DNA from: Bacteroidota bacterium
Lineage (GTDB): Bacteria > Bacteroidota > Bacteroidia > NORP154
Assembly (NCBI GenBank): GCA_022572355.1
Contig: JACZWC010000045.1
Location: 1 to 34,841 of the forward strand
Direction: 5' to 3'
DNA: 34,841 nucleotides
Shown: piece after piece, positions 8,543-17,315 of the stretch
Layout of the letters: each line of letters begins with the position of its first letter
How positions within the stretch are numbered: position 1 is the first letter of the stretch
Notes under the pieces: generated by a model
What the model saw: the letters and a program-made list of their open reading frames with translations, nothing else
Told to the model about the DNA's origin: nothing
Database searches by the model: none
Position numbers and translations under genes: made by a program

Positions 8543-9640
8543 ATGGCATTGAAATGTGGAATTGTAGGATTACCAAATGTGGGCAAGTCAACCTTGTTTA
8601 ATTGTTTGTCCAATGCCAAAGCACAGGCGGCGAATTTTCCCTTTTGCACGGTTGAACCAAACATAGGTGTAATTACCGTTCCCGACGAAAGATTAAAACA
8701 ATTAAGTGATCTGGTACATCCGGAAAAGCTGGTGCCCACGACTGTTGAGATCGTAGATATAGCGGGGCTTGTAAAAGGTGCGAGTAAAGGGGAGGGGCTG
8801 GGTAACCAATTTCTTGGAAATATCAGGGAGACCGATGCGATTATCCATGTTGTCCGATGTTTTGATGATGACAATGTAGTGCACGTAGATGGCTCTATTG
8901 ATCCTGTAAGGGACAAAGAAGTTATAGATGCTGAGCTTATGCTCAAAGATCTTGAAACGGTTGAGAAACGAGTGTATCAAGATGAAAAAATTGCCAAGTC
9001 CGGTGATAAGGATGCACAGAAGAGCCTGGCGATCATGCTCAAAGTTAAGCGATCCCTTGAAGAGGGGAAGCCAGCCCGCTCGATAGATTTGGATAAGAAA
9101 GAGAAGATAATCCTAGCTGAACTTTATCTTCTTACGTCGAAACCTATCTTATACGTGTGCAATGTTGACGAAGCCTCTGCGGTATCAGGCAATGATTACG
9201 TGACGCAACTGAAAGAGGCCGTTAAGGATGAGAATGCCGAGTTACTGGTAATTGCTGCGGAAATTGAATCTGAAATTGTAGAGCTTGACACAGTTGAGGA
9301 CAGACAAGAATTTCTAGAGGAGATGGGCCTGAAAGAACCGGGTGTGAGTAAATTGATTCAATCGGCTTACAAATTGTTGAAGCTCGATACGTTTTTCACG
9401 GCCGGCGTAAAGGAGGTGAGGGCATGGACCATCAAAAGAGGCTCAACAGCTCCCCAGGCCGCAGGCGCTATACACAGCGATTTTGAGAAAGGGTTCATCC
9501 GTGTAGAATTGATAAAATTCACTGACTATATTCAATATGGATCAGAAAGTGCTTGTCGAGATGCGGGAAAGCTCGCTATTGAAGGGAAGGATTATGTTGT
9601 TGCGGATGGAGACGTGATGCACTTCCGTTTCAATGTGTAG
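8543..9640 (+). CDS. ychF: Ribosome-associated ATPase YchF (Obg family)
   Basis: A full-length 365-residue YchF/OLA1-type P-loop ATPase, a cytoplasmic protein that binds ribosomes and has been linked to stress responses. The G1 loop is GLPNVGKST (9-17), the G3 motif DIAGL (72-76), and the G4 position carries NVDE (207-210). That is the NxxE variant that switches this family from GTP to ATP preference. The C-terminal third (about 280-363) is the TGS domain. Cys35 in FPFCTVEPN matches the redox-sensitive cysteine described in E. coli YchF. The start ATG at 8543 gives the canonical MALKCGIVGLPNVGKS beginning. It stands alone, 149 bp upstream of parE. Confidence 0.97.
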   Translation: MALKCGIVGLPNVGKSTLFNCLSNAKAQAANFPFCTVEPNIGVITVPDERLKQLSDLVHPEKLVPTTVEIVDIAGLVKGASKGEGLGNQFLGNIRETDAIIHVVRCFDDDNVVHVDGSIDPVRDKEVIDAELMLKDLETVEKRVYQDEKIAKSGDKDAQKSLAIMLKVKRSLEEGKPARSIDLDKKEKIILAELYLLTSKPILYVCNVDEASAVSGNDYVTQLKEAVKDENAELLVIAAEIESEIVELDTVEDRQEFLEEMGLKEPGVSKLIQSAYKLLKLDTFFTAGVKEVRAWTIKRGSTAPQAAGAIHSDFEKGFIRVELIKFTDYIQYGSESACRDAGKLAIEGKDYVVADGDVMHFRFNV

Positions 9641-9730
9641 GGATGCACTCCTAAAGCTTGTATCAGAGAGTCTGTTCATAACTTGTGGAAAAATCCCCTG
9701 ATAGCCTCATCAGAGAATTTTCTAAATATA

Positions 9731-9738
9731 TATTTTTG
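9731..9738 (+). promoter_or_regulatory. Candidate -7 promoter box for the parE-parC operon
   Basis: TATTTTTG fits TAnnTTTG and lies 51 nt before the parE ATG. The surrounding DNA is AT-rich, so a chance match is possible, and I find no -33 element at the standard distance. Confidence 0.35.
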
Positions 9739-9789
9739 TAAACTGTTAGAGTTGACTTCATTTTAGAACCACTATTCAGATAATATTTC

Positions 9790-11661
9790 ATGGCTGAAGG
9801 AAAGTATACCGAAGCGGACATTAAATCCCTGGATTGGAAAGAGCACATTCGCTTTCGTCCGGGGATGTACATTGGCAAGAGCGGAGATGGGTCAGCTCCT
9901 GATGATGGTATATATGTTCTTTTGAAGGAGGTGATAGATAATTGTATTGACGAGCATGTAATGGGCCATGGCAAAATGATTGATATATCTATCACTGATA
10001 ATGTGGTGACCGTAAGAGATTATGGAAGAGGAATCCCATTGGGAAAGGTAAATGACTGTGTTTCAATTATCAATACTGGTGCAAAGTACGACACCGAGGC
10101 TTTTAAAAAATCAGTGGGGCTTAACGGGGTGGGGAGCAAGGCTGTAAATGCTCTTTCTGCCAACTTTAAAATACAATCAGTTAGAGAGGATAAAATGAAA
10201 ATATCCGTTTATGGCCGGGGAGAATTGCTTGAAGATGATCGGATAGTCAAATCTACAAAGAGAAAGGGTACCAGAGTAGAATTTATTCCTGATGAACAGA
10301 TCTTTGGAAAATTTCATTTTATCAACGATTATGTAGAGAGCATGCTCTGGAATTACGCCTACCTGAATCCTGGTTTGACGCTGAATTACAACGATAAAAA
10401 GTTCTTTTCTGAAGATGGCCTCAAGGATTTGTTGCAAGAAGGTCTAAGCGGGGAAATATTGTACCCTATTATTCATCTAAAAGGCGATGATATAGAGGTG
10501 GCTATGACTCATGGTTCTTCTTATGGTGAGGAGTACTCTTCATTTGTAAATGGGCAACATACTACCCAAGGTGGAACACATCAGGGAGCATTTAGGGAAA
10601 CGTTGGTAAAAACCATCAGGGAATTCTATAAAAAAGACTATGAAGCCGTAGATATTCGCTCCTCTATTGTTGCAGCTATCAGCGTGAGGGTGATAGAGCC
10701 AATTTTTGAATCACAAACAAAGACCAAGCTGGGAAGCCCGGATATTGTACCCGGTGGCCAATCCATGCGAGCATTTATCGGGGATTTTTTGAAGAAGGAA
10801 CTGGACAATTTTCTCCATAAGAACCCGGAAGTCTCAGAAGCGCTTCAGTTAAAAATTACCAGGTCCGAAAAGGAACGCAAGGAGATGTCGGGTATCCGAA
10901 AGCTCGCCCGCGACAGGGCAAAGAAGGCAAGCCTTCACAATAAAAAGCTCAGGGATTGCAAGGTGCATTACAATACAGATCATGAGCGTAAACAAGAATC
11001 CACCTTGTTTATTACTGAAGGTGATTCTGCGAGTGGCTCTATTACGAAAACCAGAGATGTAAATTTACAAGCGGTTTTTAGCCTGAAAGGTAAGCCGTTG
11101 AATTGTTATGGCCTCACCAAGAAAATCGTATACGAAAATGAAGAGTTTAACTTGCTTCAATCTGCGCTGAATATCGAGGATGGCCTCGAGGGCCTTCGAT
11201 ATAACAACATAGTCATTGCTACAGATGCAGATGTAGATGGAATGCACATACGCCTGTTGCTGATCACCTTTTTTCTTCAGTTTTTCCCTGATCTGGTGAA
11301 GAATAATCACTTGTACATTCTTCAGACGCCATTATTCAGGGTGCGAAATAAAAAGGAAACCTTTTACTGTTATAATGATGATGAGAAGAGGAAGGCGATG
11401 AAAAAAGTAGGAGCAAACCCAGAGATTACTCGATTCAAAGGACTGGGAGAGATTTCTCCCAATGAATTTAAACACTTCATTGCCAAGGACATAAGACTTG
11501 ACCCTGTGATTATCGGGAAGGAATCCACCATTCAAAAAATGTTGGAGTTTTATATGGGAAAGAACACACCTGAAAGACAGGAATTTATCATAGATAATCT
11601 GGTGGTGGAGAAAGATATTAATGAAGATCCGATAGATATTGAATCTGCGCCTGCAGTATAA
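9790..11661 (+). CDS. parE: DNA topoisomerase IV subunit B (ParE-type ATPase)
   Basis: A 623-residue type IIA topoisomerase ATPase subunit that pairs with the ParC-type subunit immediately downstream to decatenate and relax DNA. The GHKL ATPase motif has E47, N51 and D54 in [10 protein letters not shown], followed by DYGRGIPLG. The transducer region contains the QTKTKLGSP segment. The TOPRIM domain shows EGDSASGS and DADVDGMH, the Mg2+-binding acidic residues of the cleavage core. The C-terminal signature [13 protein letters not shown] is typical. The length is short of GyrB proteins with a large TOPRIM insert and fits the ParE group. It is followed after 6-16 bp by parC, so the two are surely co-transcribed. 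I call it topoisomerase IV rather than gyrase from the partner's degenerate GyrA box; a phylogeny would settle this. Confidence 0.93.
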   Translation: MAEGKYTEADIKSLDWKEHIRFRPGMYIGKSGDGSAPDDGIYVLLKEVIDNCIDEHVMGHGKMIDISITDNVVTVRDYGRGIPLGKVNDCVSIINTGAKYDTEAFKKSVGLNGVGSKAVNALSANFKIQSVREDKMKISVYGRGELLEDDRIVKSTKRKGTRVEFIPDEQIFGKFHFINDYVESMLWNYAYLNPGLTLNYNDKKFFSEDGLKDLLQEGLSGEILYPIIHLKGDDIEVAMTHGSSYGEEYSSFVNGQHTTQGGTHQGAFRETLVKTIREFYKKDYEAVDIRSSIVAAISVRVIEPIFESQTKTKLGSPDIVPGGQSMRAFIGDFLKKELDNFLHKNPEVSEALQLKITRSEKERKEMSGIRKLARDRAKKASLHNKKLRDCKVHYNTDHERKQESTLFITEGDSASGSITKTRDVNLQAVFSLKGKPLNCYGLTKKIVYENEEFNLLQSALNIEDGLEGLRYNNIVIATDADVDGMHIRLLLITFFLQFFPDLVKNNHLYILQTPLFRVRNKKETFYCYNDDEKRKAMKKVGANPEITRFKGLGEISPNEFKHFIAKDIRLDPVIIGKESTIQKMLEFYMGKNTPERQEFIIDNLVVEKDINEDPIDIESAPAV

Positions 11662-11676
11662 AGCAATGTGCCAAGA

Positions 11677-14478
11677 ATGATTGACGAAGAAAATACAGAA
11701 GAGGAAGAGGATCTGCCGGAAGGTGAGGAGGAGAAAGAGAGTGAAGATCCTGGGGAGCTAAAAGCTGAAGAAAACACTGACGAAACATTCATCACAGAAC
11801 ATACCGGCTCTTCAGATATTATTCATGTATCGGGGATGTATAAGAACTGGTTCCTGGATTATGCATCTTACGTAATTCTGGAAAGAGCGGTACCTGGAGT
11901 TAATGATGGCTTAAAACCTGTGCAGCGAAGAATTCTCCATTCACTCAAGGAGTTGGATGATGGCCGATACCATAAGGTCGCGAACCTCATAGGAAATACG
12001 ATGAAGTACCATCCTCACGGAGATGCTTCGATTGGCGATGCCCTGGTTCAATTGGGTCAAAAGGATTTGCTCATCGACATGCAGGGTAACTGGGGTAACA
12101 TCCTCACTGGAGATTCTGCAGCTGCTCCACGGTATATAGAGGCTCGGTTGTCAAAATTTGCATTGGAAGTAGCTTTCAATAGCAAAACAACTGATTGGCA
12201 ATCTTCTTATGATGGCAGGAGCAACGAGCCTATTGCACTTCCTATGAAATTCCCCTTGCTATTGGCTCAAGGTGTTGAAGGGATTGCGGTAGGGTTGGCT
12301 TGTAAGATAATGCCTCACAATTTCAATGAGCTTATCGATGCTTCCATCAAAGCGCTCCGTGGAAAGAAGGTCGAAATTATTCCCGATTTTCCAACTGGCG
12401 GATTGGCTGATTTTTCTCAGTACAACAAAGGCCTTCGAGGTGGGAAAATACGTGTCAGGGCTAAGATCAGCCAGCTTGATAAAAAATCGTTGATTATTTC
12501 TGAACTTCCTTTTGGTAGCACAACCACAAGTCTTATAGACAGTATCATTCGCGCGAATGATAAAGGCAAGATCAAGATTAAGAAGGTGGAGGACAACACA
12601 GCCGAGAATGTAGAGATTGTTATCCACCTGCCGGCAGGTACTTCGCCTGACAAGACAATTGATGCGTTGTACGCTTTTACAGATTGCGAAAACTCTATTT
12701 CTCCTAATTCTTGCATTATTGAGGATGACAAGCCGCGCTTTATCGGAGTAGATGAAATATTGAATATTTCGACTCAGAGAACTATTGACCTCTTGAAACT
12801 GGAGCTGGAGATCAGAAAGAAGGAATTGGAGAATCAATGGCATTTTCTGTCGTTGGAAAAAATATTCATTGAAAAGCGAATATATCGAGACATAGAAGAA
12901 GCCGAAACCTGGGAGGCTGTGATTAAAGCCATCCAGAAGGGATTGAAACCCTATCTGGGAGATCTCAAGCAGGAAGTTACCGAAGATGATATCGTCAGGC
13001 TCACGGAAATCAAGATCAAAAGAATTTCTAAGTTCGATTCCAACAAGGCCGATGATAATCTCAAGAAGATTGAGGCTTCTCTAAAGGGAATAAAGCATCA
13101 TCTTAAAAACCTGACTGATTATGCGGTAGATTACTACAAGGATCTGAAAAAGAAGTACGGTGCCGAACGCAAGAGAAAAACAGAGATAAAATCCTTTGAC
13201 AACATTATTGCGGCTAAAGTGGCTGTTGATAATGTAAAACTCTATGTAAACAGGGAAGAGGGTTTTGCCGGTTATGGGATGCGCAAGGATGAGTACGTAT
13301 GTGATTGTTCTGATATTGACGACATCATCTTCTTCCGGAGAGATGGCGCCATGCTGGTGACCAAAATATCCGATAAAGCCTTCGTGGGCAAAGATATCGT
13401 GCACGTAGGCGTATTCAAAAAATCAGACACAAGGACTATTTACAATATGATTTATCAGGATGGGCCCAGGGGAAATGTGATGATGAAGCGATTTGCGGTT
13501 ACGGGAGTAACCAGGGATAAAGAATATCTGCTAACCAAAGGAAAGGAAGGATCTAAGATTATGTACTTCACTGCCAATCCGAACGGAGAGTCGGAGGTAT
13601 TGATTGTGAACCTCAGGCCAAAACCCCGTTTGAAGAAGACGAAGTTTGAACTGGATTTTGGTGCAATAGCGATAAAAGGTAGGGGAGCCGGCGGAAACAT
13701 ACTCACGAAAAATACTGTTTCTAAGATCGTGCTTAAGGAAAAGGGCGTTTCTACCCTTGGAGCAATGAAGATATGGTTTGACGATACTGTACAACGCCTG
13801 AATGTGGATGAAAGGGGTGATTACCTGGGCGAGTTTCTCGCTGATGACAAAATACTTACCATTACCCAATCAGGACATTATGAATTGTACAGCTATAGTT
13901 TATCAAACCATTTTGATGAGGATATGATCCTCATTGAAAAATGGCGCTCAAAACGGCCAGTGACGGCTATACATTACGACGGAGCTAAAAAACATTTCTT
14001 CGCAAAACGATTCCTTGTGGAAGGATTGAATAGGAAGGTGCTCTTTATCACTGAGCACGCAGACTCATTTTTGGAACATGCTACAACGGATGGGAAGCCA
14101 GTTGTTGAAGTTGTATTTTCCAAGTCAAAGTCGGGGAAGGACAGGGCAAATCAAAAAATTGAATTGGAGAACTTCATCGGTATTAAGGGATATAAGGCAG
14201 CAGGTAATCGGGTGTCACAGCACAAGATCAAAAACATCGAAGTATTGGATTCTTTAGAAGAGGATCCTGAGGAAGAGCCAGAAGAGCCAACTTTAGGTAG
14301 TGACTCCGATGCTACGGATGCTGATGTGGTTGATTCCAATGATGTGACCGGGGAAGGTGTAGAAAAAGTGAAAGATGCTGAATCCGAAGATGAGTCCGAT
14401 CCGGAACCTTCCACACCCAAGGCAAAGAAGAAGCCCAAAAAAGACGGGGACGACGGGCAGATCACGATGGATCTGTAA
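11677..14478 (+). CDS. parC: DNA topoisomerase IV subunit A (ParC-type)
   Basis: The DNA-cleaving partner of the upstream ParE, 933 residues. I start it at ATG 11677; an in-frame GTG at 11668 would add three residues. The catalytic tyrosine is in AAAPRYIEAR (Tyr codon 12133-12135, about residue 153). The winged-helix QRDR reads HPHGDASIGDAL. A beta-propeller C-terminal domain follows, with a degenerate GyrA box (KGRGAGGN instead of QRRGGKG), which supports ParC rather than GyrA. The protein begins with an acidic Glu-rich stretch of about 40 residues. It ends in an acidic, Ser/Asp/Glu/Pro-rich tail of about 70 residues, then a lysine patch and the terminal QITMDL. It is the second gene of the parE-parC operon and is followed by a large palindromic element. 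Confidence 0.93.
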   Translation: MIDEENTEEEEDLPEGEEEKESEDPGELKAEENTDETFITEHTGSSDIIHVSGMYKNWFLDYASYVILERAVPGVNDGLKPVQRRILHSLKELDDGRYHKVANLIGNTMKYHPHGDASIGDALVQLGQKDLLIDMQGNWGNILTGDSAAAPRYIEARLSKFALEVAFNSKTTDWQSSYDGRSNEPIALPMKFPLLLAQGVEGIAVGLACKIMPHNFNELIDASIKALRGKKVEIIPDFPTGGLADFSQYNKGLRGGKIRVRAKISQLDKKSLIISELPFGSTTTSLIDSIIRANDKGKIKIKKVEDNTAENVEIVIHLPAGTSPDKTIDALYAFTDCENSISPNSCIIEDDKPRFIGVDEILNISTQRTIDLLKLELEIRKKELENQWHFLSLEKIFIEKRIYRDIEEAETWEAVIKAIQKGLKPYLGDLKQEVTEDDIVRLTEIKIKRISKFDSNKADDNLKKIEASLKGIKHHLKNLTDYAVDYYKDLKKKYGAERKRKTEIKSFDNIIAAKVAVDNVKLYVNREEGFAGYGMRKDEYVCDCSDIDDIIFFRRDGAMLVTKISDKAFVGKDIVHVGVFKKSDTRTIYNMIYQDGPRGNVMMKRFAVTGVTRDKEYLLTKGKEGSKIMYFTANPNGESEVLIVNLRPKPRLKKTKFELDFGAIAIKGRGAGGNILTKNTVSKIVLKEKGVSTLGAMKIWFDDTVQRLNVDERGDYLGEFLADDKILTITQSGHYELYSYSLSNHFDEDMILIEKWRSKRPVTAIHYDGAKKHFFAKRFLVEGLNRKVLFITEHADSFLEHATTDGKPVVEVVFSKSKSGKDRANQKIELENFIGIKGYKAAGNRVSQHKIKNIEVLDSLEEDPEEEPEEPTLGSDSDATDADVVDSNDVTGEGVEKVKDAESEDESDPEPSTPKAKKKPKKDGDDGQITMDL

Positions 14479-14490
14479 AGTTTCTTTCTG

Positions 14491-14614
14491 ATCGTCATTG
14501 CGAAGTACCCCCCTGCTCACATAGCGTGCCTTATGGCACGTATGTAAGCTGTCCCCCCTGGGGGACAGTTTGCTCGCGAAGTGGGCAAACAGGGGGGTAC
14601 TTCGCAATGACGAT
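14491..14614. repeat. 124-bp nested palindromic element with perfect 25-bp arms
   Basis: The outer arms are an exact 25-bp inverted repeat: 14491-14515 (starting atcgtcattgcg) and 14590-14614 (ending cgcaatgacgat). Inside are two more hairpins: cgtgcc-ttat-ggcacg (14525-14540) and ctgtccccc-ct-gggggacag (14549-14568). The element begins 12 bp after the parC stop and ends 99 bp before the next gene. Transcripts from either strand could fold into a cruciform-like multi-stem structure. It is not an open transposon: no transposase and no obvious target-site duplication. Likely identities are a non-autonomous palindromic or MITE-like repeat, or a bidirectional terminator. The cattgcgaag word resembles intergenic repeats I recall from other genomes. 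Confidence 0.8.
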
Positions 14615-14713
14615 ACTGTTAAACGTTGGCATCCAATCACTCCATTTGTCGTCTACTATACAGAAGTTACAGCCTAGTTTTATTACTTTAGGGGCTCAAA
14701 CAAAATCTACCTG

Positions 14714-17314
14714 ATGAGAAAATATATAGTGCTGATAGGAATCTGTTTGATGTTTGGATTCTCGGGTAATGCACAACTCAATATGACCCAATTGGGAAGT
14801 ATAGATTATGGGCAAGATATGAGTGATATATGGGGTTATGTAGACACTGCTGGAAATGAATACGCTCTCGTGGGTTATGCCAACTCTCTTAAAATAATTG
14901 ATGTCACTGACCCGGCTAATCCCAATGAGTTGTTCAATATAACAGGGCCGTCATCTACATGGAGAGACATAAAAGTTTGGGATAAATACGTATACGTTAC
15001 CAATGAGTCCAGTCAGGGGTTGTTTATTGTGGATCTCAGCAATTTACCAAACCTCACCGTACCGGCTACCGCTAACTATACTGGAAGCACCTATCCTTTT
15101 ACTTCTGCACACAATTTATATATAGACGAAAATGGGGTCTGTTATATATTCGGCGCTGATCATGGAAATGGTGGGGCTATTATGCTGGATGTTGCCACGG
15201 ATCCTATGAATCCTATCGAACTGGGATTGTATGATGGATATTATCTGCACGACGGAATGGCCAGGGGAGATACTTTATGGGGGGCAGCTATTTACGGCGG
15301 GGTCTTGGTGGCAGTTGACGTTTCAGACAAAGGCAATCCTATCCAATTAGGCACTATAGGTACTCCAAACAATTTTACTCATAATGTATGGATATCGGAT
15401 GACGGAAATACGGCGTTCACCACCGACGAAGTCAGTGGTGCTTATATTACAGCCTATGACGTATCTGATACTTCGAAATTTTTTGAAATTGGGCGCATAA
15501 GGTCGAACCCCGGGTCTGGAGTTATTGTTCACAACACTCATTTTATGAACAACTACGTGATCACATCCTATTATAGGGATGGCGTAACGATTCATGATGT
15601 TACCTATCCATATAACATGATAGAGGTTGGTAATTTTGATACCCATGCCTCATCAGGCGATGGTTCTAACGGAGCCTGGGGAGTGTATCCCTGGTTGCCA
15701 TCTGGAAATGTTATTGTTACAGATATAGAAAATGGCCTGATTATTCTCGGAGCTACTTATGTAAGAGGGTGCTATCTTGAAGGAAAAGTTACGGATCAAC
15801 AATCTACTTTGGCAATTACAAATGCTACCGTTACTATATTAACCGCTTCAATCAGTACCGGCACTGATTCATTAGGAGACTATGCAACGGGAGTTGCCAA
15901 TTCCGGCTCTTATCAGGTTGTATACGCTGCAGCGGGTTATGTGTCTGATACATTCAACCTTGCACTCAGTACAGGTGTGCTGTTAACTCAGGATGTGCAA
16001 CTCACTATTCAGCCATTCTTTTCATTTGGCGGACAGGTTATAGAAGCCAACGGTGGTAATCCTATTCAGAATGCAATGGTTCTTATTGAGAATAATGACT
16101 TTACATTTAATGAAACCACGGATGCATCTGGAAACTTTAACATTCCAACATTTTTTGAGGGTACTTATACCATTACTGTTGGAAAGTGGTATTACATCAC
16201 GGATTGTAATTCTCAACTGGTAGATTCCATGACGGGTAATTATTTGGTGATGCTGGATTCAGGCCTCTATGATGATTTTGCGCTGGATTTTGGCTGGACT
16301 ATCTCAGGTAATGCCCAGGACGCCCCATGGGAAAGAGGAACCCCTTTGGGAACAACATACAATGGTGAGCCTGCGAATCCTCCAGCAGATGTGTCGAACG
16401 ACTGTGCTGATCAGGCATATATCACCGGAAATAATGGTACGGGATGTTGTGATGATGATGTGGACAATGGAAATACGAAGTTAACCTCTCCGGTATTTAG
16501 CCTGTTGAACTATGGTGAACCATTTATAGAGTATTATCAATGGTTCTTTAATGATGGTGGCTTCAGTCCGCGAAATGATTCTTTAACTATAAGTATTAGC
16601 AACGGCACGCAGGAAGTGGTGGTACAAACGGTTTATGATACTTTATTGGCTACCAATAGTTCCTGGAAATACCACAGCTTCAAGGTGAGCGATTACATTG
16701 CTCTTGCCTTTAGCATGTATCTGGTTATTGAAGCTTCTGATTTGAGTGGATCGGGCCATATTGTAGAAGCTGGCTTAGACCTTTTTCGGGTCTTTGATTC
16801 CTTGTCGAATGCTTCTGGGTTAAGTGTTGCGGCGACTGCTACCCAGCCTACAGATTCTTGTAATGCGACCGCTACAGCAACTGTAGTTGGAGGAATCAGC
16901 CCTTATACCTATGCTTGGAATACTTCTCCAGTTCAAACAACTGCAACGGCAACAGGGTTATGTGAAAACACAACCTATACTGTTACAGTAATTGATGTAG
17001 CTGGAGGCAATGCTACGGCAATAACAACTGTGCCTGGTCAAGTTGGAATGCAAGAAGACGTAATGGAAGGAGCTTATGTAAAGGCATTTCCCAATCCATT
17101 TAGTGTTGCGCTAAATATTAAATACAATCTGGCGGGTGCAACCAAAGGATCGGTTAAAATCTATGATTTGACTGGCAGGTTGTTAGAAGACATTCAGTTG
17201 AGCCAATCAACAGGAATTCTCCAGCCAGAGCAATTGACTGAAGGAGGAATGTATTTCGTAGAGTTGTTAAGGGAAGGTGTGCTGGTTAAATCACTCAAGG
17301 TGATTAAGCTCTAG
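14714..17314 (+). CDS. T9SS type A cargo: choice-of-anchor B (LVIVD repeat) protein
   Basis: An 866-residue secreted protein. A signal peptide (MRKYIVLIGICLMFGFSGNAQ, spelled in two parts: MRKYIVLIGICL and MFGFSGNAQ) is followed by a choice-of-anchor B region with LVIVD-type beta-propeller repeats (about 21-345; for example LKIIDVTDPANP and LFIVDLSNLPN). It also has two carboxypeptidase-regulatory-like beta domains (about 354-430 and 435-500) and a MAM- or jellyroll-like domain (about 520-695, with WERGTP and CADQAYITG). A SprB-like repeat (YAWNTSPVQTTATATGLC) and a C-terminal T9SS type A sorting domain starting at AFPNPFSV (about 17085) complete it. The SprB-like repeat closely matches the one in the 6055-8334 protein. 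No catalytic residues are recognised; it is probably a surface-attached or secreted adhesion or scaffold protein. Its stop lies one base from the stop of the convergent gene. Confidence 0.88.
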   Translation: MRKYIVLIGICLMFGFSGNAQLNMTQLGSIDYGQDMSDIWGYVDTAGNEYALVGYANSLKIIDVTDPANPNELFNITGPSSTWRDIKVWDKYVYVTNESSQGLFIVDLSNLPNLTVPATANYTGSTYPFTSAHNLYIDENGVCYIFGADHGNGGAIMLDVATDPMNPIELGLYDGYYLHDGMARGDTLWGAAIYGGVLVAVDVSDKGNPIQLGTIGTPNNFTHNVWISDDGNTAFTTDEVSGAYITAYDVSDTSKFFEIGRIRSNPGSGVIVHNTHFMNNYVITSYYRDGVTIHDVTYPYNMIEVGNFDTHASSGDGSNGAWGVYPWLPSGNVIVTDIENGLIILGATYVRGCYLEGKVTDQQSTLAITNATVTILTASISTGTDSLGDYATGVANSGSYQVVYAAAGYVSDTFNLALSTGVLLTQDVQLTIQPFFSFGGQVIEANGGNPIQNAMVLIENNDFTFNETTDASGNFNIPTFFEGTYTITVGKWYYITDCNSQLVDSMTGNYLVMLDSGLYDDFALDFGWTISGNAQDAPWERGTPLGTTYNGEPANPPADVSNDCADQAYITGNNGTGCCDDDVDNGNTKLTSPVFSLLNYGEPFIEYYQWFFNDGGFSPRNDSLTISISNGTQEVVVQTVYDTLLATNSSWKYHSFKVSDYIALAFSMYLVIEASDLSGSGHIVEAGLDLFRVFDSLSNASGLSVAATATQPTDSCNATATATVVGGISPYTYAWNTSPVQTTATATGLCENTTYTVTVIDVAGGNATAITTVPGQVGMQEDVMEGAYVKAFPNPFSVALNIKYNLAGATKGSVKIYDLTGRLLEDIQLSQSTGILQPEQLTEGGMYFVELLREGVLVKSLKVIKL

Positions 17315-17315
17315 G

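Noticed and set aside
9698..9713. Stem ctgat/atcag after ychF as a terminator
   Set aside because: The stem is only 5 bp and the following sequence has no proper U-tract.
14526..14714. Short open frame overlapping the palindrome after parC
   Set aside because: Its translation comes mostly from the inverted repeat, and no recognised domain or start context is seen.
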